Shown here one piece after another: positions 5,917 through 8,877 of a DNA stretch of 8,877 bases; the stretch's first letter is position 1; each line of letters starts with the position of its first letter. Position numbers and translations under genes: made by a program. The stretch comes from Halolactibacillus sp051746745. Its GTDB lineage: Bacteria > Bacillota > Bacilli > Bacillales > Amphibacillaceae. The DNA is taken from the NCBI GenBank assembly GCA_051746745.1, contig JBNJFJ010000080.1, positions 1 through 8,877 on the forward strand. Direction: 5' to 3'. The notes beneath the pieces were generated by a model. The model did not search any database, was not told the DNA's origin, and saw only the letters and a list, made by a program, of their open reading frames with translations.

Positions 5917-6735
5917 ATGAAAAAGATCACATTTATCGGCGCAGGCCAAATGGCAGAAGCCATTATTAGTGGGATACTAAATCAAGGGACGTTTACACCA
6001 GCCGCTATTTATGCGACAAATAAAGGCAACCCTGATCAATTGCGTTATTTAAAGGCAACGTATGATATTAATACGAGTGAAAAGACACAAGCGGTTGTAG
6101 AGGAGAGCGATGTGATTGTTCTTGCGGTCAAACCAAAAGATAAAACAGAAGCGATCACTTCAATCAAGCCATATATTAAAGCCGATGCGCTCGTGATCTC
6201 TGTCATGGCAGGTGTTGAAACTGCGACCATCGAAGCATTACTGTCACAACCGGTTAAAGTCATTCGGGTCATGCCAAATACAAGTGCTAAAGTCGGTCTT
6301 AGCGCAACCGGACTTAGTCGCGGGACGTTTGCCGATGACGAGGCCGTAAGACTTGCGACGACGATTTTTGAAGCGATTGGCTCTGTTGTTGAAGTTGATG
6401 AACAAGACTTACATGCGGTCACAGCTGTGAGTGGAAGTGGGCCAGCGTACTTTTATTACATGGTAGAGGCCATGCTTGAAGAAGGTGTTGCATTAGGGTT
6501 ATCAGAGGCCATCGCCAAAGATTTAGTGACCCAAACCATCAGTGGTGCAGCTAAAATGTTAGAGACGTCTGATTTATCCCCAGCGCTGTTACGAAAAAAT
6601 ATTACAAGTCCGAACGGTACGACAGAACGCGCCATTCTAACTTTTGACCAACATGAGATGAAAACAGCGATTAAAAAAGCTGTGCACGGGGCATACGAGC
6701 GTTCAATTGAGCTATCACAAGGTGATGAATCATAA
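5917..6735 (+). CDS. proC: Pyrroline-5-carboxylate reductase
   Basis: ProC reduces 1-pyrroline-5-carboxylate to L-proline with NAD(P)H, the last step of proline synthesis in the cytoplasm. The 272 residues are the usual length. An N-terminal Rossmann domain starts with the nucleotide loop IGAGQMAEAI (7-16), followed by LAVKP (69-73) and VMPNT (118-122). The C-terminal helical dimerisation and substrate domain has SGSGPAYFYYMVEAM (172-186) and the family signature LRKNITSPNGTTERA (225-239). GGGGG (5904-5908) lies eight bases before the ATG at 5917. A second AAGGAG (5889-5894) and an out-of-frame ATG at 5913 are nearby but fit less well. proA and proB are absent, so this is a stand-alone reductase gene, possibly one of several paralogues. 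The regulator gene starts 22 bases after its stop, with no terminator between. Confidence 0.97.
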   Translation: MKKITFIGAGQMAEAIISGILNQGTFTPAAIYATNKGNPDQLRYLKATYDINTSEKTQAVVEESDVIVLAVKPKDKTEAITSIKPYIKADALVISVMAGVETATIEALLSQPVKVIRVMPNTSAKVGLSATGLSRGTFADDEAVRLATTIFEAIGSVVEVDEQDLHAVTAVSGSGPAYFYYMVEAMLEEGVALGLSEAIAKDLVTQTISGAAKMLETSDLSPALLRKNITSPNGTTERAILTFDQHEMKTAIKKAVHGAYERSIELSQGDES

Positions 6736-6757
6736 AATACTAATGAAGGTGATGCAT

Positions 6758-7660
6758 ATGATGCAACTCAGCAAAGCTCAAATTATTGGTAAGAATATAA
6801 AAAAATTGCGTAAGCAGGCTCAGTTAACGCAAGTCGAACTTGCGGACGGCATCGGTACACAGGCGCAAATTAGCAAGATCGAACAAGGGTTAGTCATTCC
6901 GTTGTCAACGACACTCTATGAAATCGCTGAAAAGCTCGGTGTAGATCTTCATGGTTTTTTTGAACATGTCTATGAGCCTCAATCAAATTATTTAAAAGAA
7001 GTAAAAAATCAAATCAGGAAAGAGATTCGTAATCGTCATTATGAAGAGGTTGAACAAATATTAAATTTCGAAGCGAAAAACAATGTTTTTCAATCAGATT
7101 ACGATTATCAATTTTTTCTTTGGCATAAAGGCATACTCGCGTTTTATATTGATCAAAAGCATGAAAAATCCATCGCTTTTCTTGAAGAAGCGTTTAAACT
7201 AACGAATAAAAATAAAGAAACAGTTACCACCCTGCAAGAAGTCGAGATCCTAAATAGTATTGCGATTATTTATAATGAAATACAAGATTACAGGCAATCG
7301 ATTGAAAAGTATAAACAAGCGATTCGTCACTTTAAAGAAATGATTGAGATCACCGACCGTAGAGTAGAAATTCGCTTGTATTATGGATTAGCTAAATCCT
7401 TGTTTAAAAATCAGTATTATGAAGAGTCAATTGCCTATTGTAAAAAAGGGATCAACGTCTGTATCAACGAAGAAATCTTATATTTACTTGGTGAATTGTA
7501 TTATGAACAAGGACAGAACTATCAAGCGTTAGAAAAAAGAGAGCTTGCTCATAACGCTTATCAAACAGCTAAGCAGTTATTCCAAATAGGAAGAAGACCT
7601 GCATTTATAGAGGTTGTGGATGAAAAATTAACAGCACTTAATGAAGGTGTACTTAACTAA
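6758..7660 (+). CDS. Xre-family regulator with TPR-like repeats (PlcR/Rgg-like)
   Basis: A 300-residue probable transcription regulator. Residues 10-64 form an Xre helix-turn-helix (IGKNIKKLRKQAQLTQVELA, then TQAQISKIEQG, then the third-helix region to LGVDLHGFF). Residues 78-280 are helical with TPR-like pairs, clearest near 158-195 (EVEILNSIAIIYNEIQDYRQ), 203-236 and 238-275. HTH plus TPR, at about 300 residues, is the layout of PlcR and Rgg in the RNPP family, whose repeats bind short secreted and re-imported peptides. No PapR- or NprX-like peptide gene was recognised just downstream. AAGGTGAT (6746-6753) is an unusually good ribosome binding site, giving starts at 6758 or 6761. An upstream in-frame ATG at 6707 overlaps proC and is rejected. 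The gene looks more AT-rich than proC. Cotranscription with proC is likely. Target genes unknown. Confidence 0.8.
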   Translation: MMQLSKAQIIGKNIKKLRKQAQLTQVELADGIGTQAQISKIEQGLVIPLSTTLYEIAEKLGVDLHGFFEHVYEPQSNYLKEVKNQIRKEIRNRHYEEVEQILNFEAKNNVFQSDYDYQFFLWHKGILAFYIDQKHEKSIAFLEEAFKLTNKNKETVTTLQEVEILNSIAIIYNEIQDYRQSIEKYKQAIRHFKEMIEITDRRVEIRLYYGLAKSLFKNQYYEESIAYCKKGINVCINEEILYLLGELYYEQGQNYQALEKRELAHNAYQTAKQLFQIGRRPAFIEVVDEKLTALNEGVLN

Positions 7661-7674
7661 CGCTAATAGTTATC

Positions 7675-7708
7675 GCGAGGAAGTAAAGCCATGGCTTTAC
7701 TTCCTCGC
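7675..7708 (+). terminator. Perfect 34-bp palindrome after the regulator gene, probable terminator
   Basis: The sequence from GCGAGGAAG (7675-7683) to CTTCCTCGC (7700-7708) is an exact palindrome. The RNA can form a 15-bp stem with a CATG loop, starting 14 bases after the regulator stop. The tail is only TGTTTG on the + strand and has no T-run on the - strand, so it is a weak intrinsic terminator by sequence. It may instead shield the 3' end of the proC-regulator message. Because it is a perfect dyad it could also bind a dimeric protein. Confidence 0.6.
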
Positions 7709-7989
7709 TGTTTGTATATGTCATACTTTAGGGAGTAGTCGAGAACGCTTGTGATATCAGCCATGGGTTGCCGATACAATGATTGAGTGATACGCGTTTT
7801 GCGATCAAACAACAAAAATATAACTATGGTTATATCTAATAACAGAATGCTAGAAAAGAAGCGAAAGTGGATCCCTACCCCATAAAATTCACGATAATTA
7901 GGTTATTATGGCGTTTTTGCAGAAAGAAAAAGCATGATACTATCCAGGTAAAGACTTATATATTACATGTAAGTAACGGAGGGTGTCAT
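7709..7989. other. Gene-free stretch between the regulator and the GyrI-like gene
   Basis: I find no supported gene in these 280 bases. Short frames such as the one at 7836 (19 codons) have no ribosome binding site. A dyad, ATATAAC (7818-7824) and GTTATAT (7829-7835) around TATG, could be a binding site for a dimeric regulator. A promoter-like element lies at 7916-7943. Confidence 0.5.
7916..7943 (+). promoter_or_regulatory. Probable promoter of the GyrI-like gene
   Basis: TTTGCA (7916-7921) and an extended -10, TGATACTAT (7935-7943), are separated by 16 bases. The TG before the -10 compensates for a weak -35. Transcription would start near 7950, about 40 bases before the chosen start. Confidence 0.5.
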
Positions 7990-8451
7990 ATGATTAAGTT
8001 AGATGTGAAAGAATATCAACAGCTCGTTTTAAAAAATGTCCTGATGAAAAAGTATCAAGCGATAGCTGTAGAGAAAACGCATGAAAAATTCCACGCCTTT
8101 GTTAGTCAAACAGAGAAGAAACAGATTAAAATGTACGGTCCTTTAGTTACGATTAAGGATGAAACAACGATTCATACTGATGGTACCTTGTTAACCGACT
8201 ATGCCTTGTTAATACAAGCGCACGATTATCAAGAACATCAAGAACACTATATCATTAAAGACCGGATTGAATTACCTAAGTGTGTTGCTTTAAAATATAA
8301 AGGACCGGCTGAACTTATTCACTATGCGCAGGCTAAATTAGATTTATATTTACACAATCATCATTTACAGACAACGGGTGAAGTTATTACCGTATTAATT
8401 AATGAAATGAGCGATTGTATTGAAGCGGATATATTGAAGCCAGTGGTTTAA
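7990..8451 (+). CDS. Small GyrI-like/DUF5085-like ligand-binding-domain protein
   Basis: A 153-residue soluble protein without signal peptide, membrane helix or DNA-binding domain. The arrangement resembles a stand-alone GyrI-like (AraC effector-binding) fold, as in the DUF5085 group: a strand around QAIAVEK (23-29), a helix, then KMYGPLVTI (47-55), a middle strand YALLIQA (71-77), the mirror strand CVALKYKGP (98-106), a helix IHYAQAKLDLYLHNH (110-124), and GEVITVLINE (130-139) with the ending DILKPV (147-152). Such domains bind small hydrophobic or cationic molecules, or gyrase in SbmC. GGAGGG (7978-7983) is six bases before the ATG at 7990. The longer frame from a GTG at 7867 has no such site and an unrelated 41-residue extension, so it is rejected. 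Function is not known, and the family call rests on pattern memory. Confidence 0.65.
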   Translation: MIKLDVKEYQQLVLKNVLMKKYQAIAVEKTHEKFHAFVSQTEKKQIKMYGPLVTIKDETTIHTDGTLLTDYALLIQAHDYQEHQEHYIIKDRIELPKCVALKYKGPAELIHYAQAKLDLYLHNHHLQTTGEVITVLINEMSDCIEADILKPVV

Positions 8452-8498
8452 TTATGAATAAGATTTGAAGCTATATGATAATTAACTCAAAAAGCTAA

Positions 8499-8548
8499 AA
8501 AAACACCGTTAAATCAAAGGTGAAATACCTAGATCTAATGGTGTTTTT
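8499..8548. terminator. Bidirectional terminator between the GyrI-like gene and dck
   Basis: AAAAACACCGTTA (8499-8511) pairs with TAATGGTGTTTTT (8536-8548) through 13 bp with one G-T wobble. An inner AGGT/ACCT (8518-8521 and 8527-8530) gives a second small stem. The T-run on the + strand ends TTTTTCTT, and on the - strand the hairpin is followed by seven T. It serves both convergent genes. Confidence 0.88.
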
Positions 8549-8558
8549 CTTAATTAAA

Positions 8559-8588
8559 TGTGTGACTTGTGCGTCACACACATTTTTT
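8559..8588. terminator. Second hairpin terminator beside the dck stop
   Basis: TGTGTGAC (8559-8566) pairs with GTCACACA (8573-8580) around loop TTGTGC. On the + strand CA and six T follow (8583-8588), so it is a plausible back-up stop for transcripts entering dck from the left. On the - strand the tail is TTTAATTAAG, which is weaker. Its T-run overlaps the dck stop codon. Confidence 0.65.
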
Positions 8589-8877
8589 AAAACCGAGATT
8601 GATTAATGAACAGGCTAATTTTTTCTAGAATAGGTTCAACGGATGTTTCATCATTCATCAGATCATAGTCGTTAATATTTAAGCGCAAAATCGGACAAGC
8701 ATTAAAGCTATTGATCCAGTTCTCATAACGGCCGTGCATTTCTTCCCAGTAACTCACGGGTGTTTCTTGTTCCATCGGACGCCCACGTTCTTTAATGCGT
8801 CCAACAATATCATCTAAGCTACCTTCTAAATAAATCAGTAAATGTGGATGTGGGAAGTAAGGTGTCATGACCATCGC
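8587..8877 (-). CDS. dck: Deoxyadenosine/deoxycytidine kinase, C-terminal part (gene runs off the window)
   Basis: Only the last 96 residues are present. The frame stays open to the window edge, so the N-terminus with the P-loop is outside. The visible part begins AMVMTPYFPHPHLLIYLEG and continues with the LID-type arginine segment IKERGRPMEQ and then SYWEEMHGRYENWI and NACPILRLNINDYDLMND. This closely resembles the C-terminal half of B. subtilis Dck (about 217 residues), which phosphorylates deoxyadenosine and deoxycytidine in nucleoside salvage, rather than its neighbour Dgk. Terminators lie directly past the stop. In B. subtilis dck follows serS and tRNA-Ser in the same direction, but here it is reversed and about 5 kb away. 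dgk would be expected outside the window, next to the missing part. Confidence 0.93.
   Translation of the reverse strand, partial: AMVMTPYFPHPHLLIYLEGSLDDIVGRIKERGRPMEQETPVSYWEEMHGRYENWINSFNACPILRLNINDYDLMNDETSVEPILEKISLFINQSRF

Noticed and set aside
6045..6422. 125-codon frame on the - strand inside proC
   Set aside because: It is the reverse shadow of proC, with no ribosome binding site and no recognisable family; the same holds for the - strand frames within pdxS, pdxT and serS.
6707..6757. Longer start for the regulator, overlapping proC
   Set aside because: No ribosome binding site precedes it, and AAGGTGAT (6746-6753) fits the starts at 6758 or 6761.
7691..7738. 15-codon frame starting in the loop of the 34-bp palindrome as a peptide signal for the regulator
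   Set aside because: It is too short and lacks the secretion-type N-terminus of known RNPP peptides, and the palindrome alone explains the apparent ribosome site.
7867..7989. 41-codon extension of the GyrI-like gene from a GTG
   Set aside because: No ribosome binding site; it covers the likely promoter, and GGAGGG directly precedes the ATG at 7990.

Overview
The window looks like the chromosome of a low-to-moderate GC Gram-positive bacterium of the family Bacillaceae. The gene order pdxS-pdxT-(T-box)-serS-tRNA-Ser followed by dck matches the dacA-pdxS-pdxT-serS-trnSL-Ser1-dck region near the origin in Bacillus subtilis. Strong AGGAGG-type ribosome binding sites, SigA-type promoters and a tRNA-dependent riboswitch agree with this. 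The genus cannot be fixed from the sequence.

Left part (1-3690, all + strand). A terminator, probably of an upstream gene such as dacA, is followed by a promoter and by pdxS (GTG start) and pdxT, the two subunits of pyridoxal 5'-phosphate synthase. Next comes a serine-specific T-box riboswitch (specifier UCC) with its terminator, then an extra perfect hairpin just before the serS ribosome binding site, then serS. A tRNA-Ser(UGA) gene with a near-consensus promoter and its own terminator closes the block. SerS charges the tRNA-Ser species, and uncharged tRNA-Ser controls serS through the T-box.

Middle part (about 3690-8500) is accessory compared with B. subtilis, where dck lies next to the tRNA. 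On the - strand lie an OFA-type major facilitator transporter and a small MpsC/DUF2294 protein, each with its own terminator. Divergent from these, on the + strand, are proC (last step of proline synthesis) and, 22 bases behind it, an Xre-type regulator with TPR-like repeats resembling the PlcR/Rgg (RNPP) peptide-sensing family. A perfect 34-bp palindrome follows the regulator. After a 280-base stretch with only promoter-like and dyad signals comes a small GyrI-like/DUF5085-like ligand-binding-domain protein.

Right end (8499-8877). Two hairpin terminators separate that gene from the convergent 3' end of dck (deoxyadenosine/deoxycytidine kinase), which runs off the window. dck is on the - strand here, so the segment beyond serS has also been rearranged or inverted relative to B. 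subtilis.

I see no CRISPR, insertion sequence, prophage or defence genes, and no clear new multi-gene system. The points most worth a second look are the orphan PlcR-like regulator with its 34-bp palindrome, the unexplained hairpin in the serS leader, a possible 20-residue peptide between the MpsC gene and proC, and the insertion of a five-gene block between tRNA-Ser and dck.
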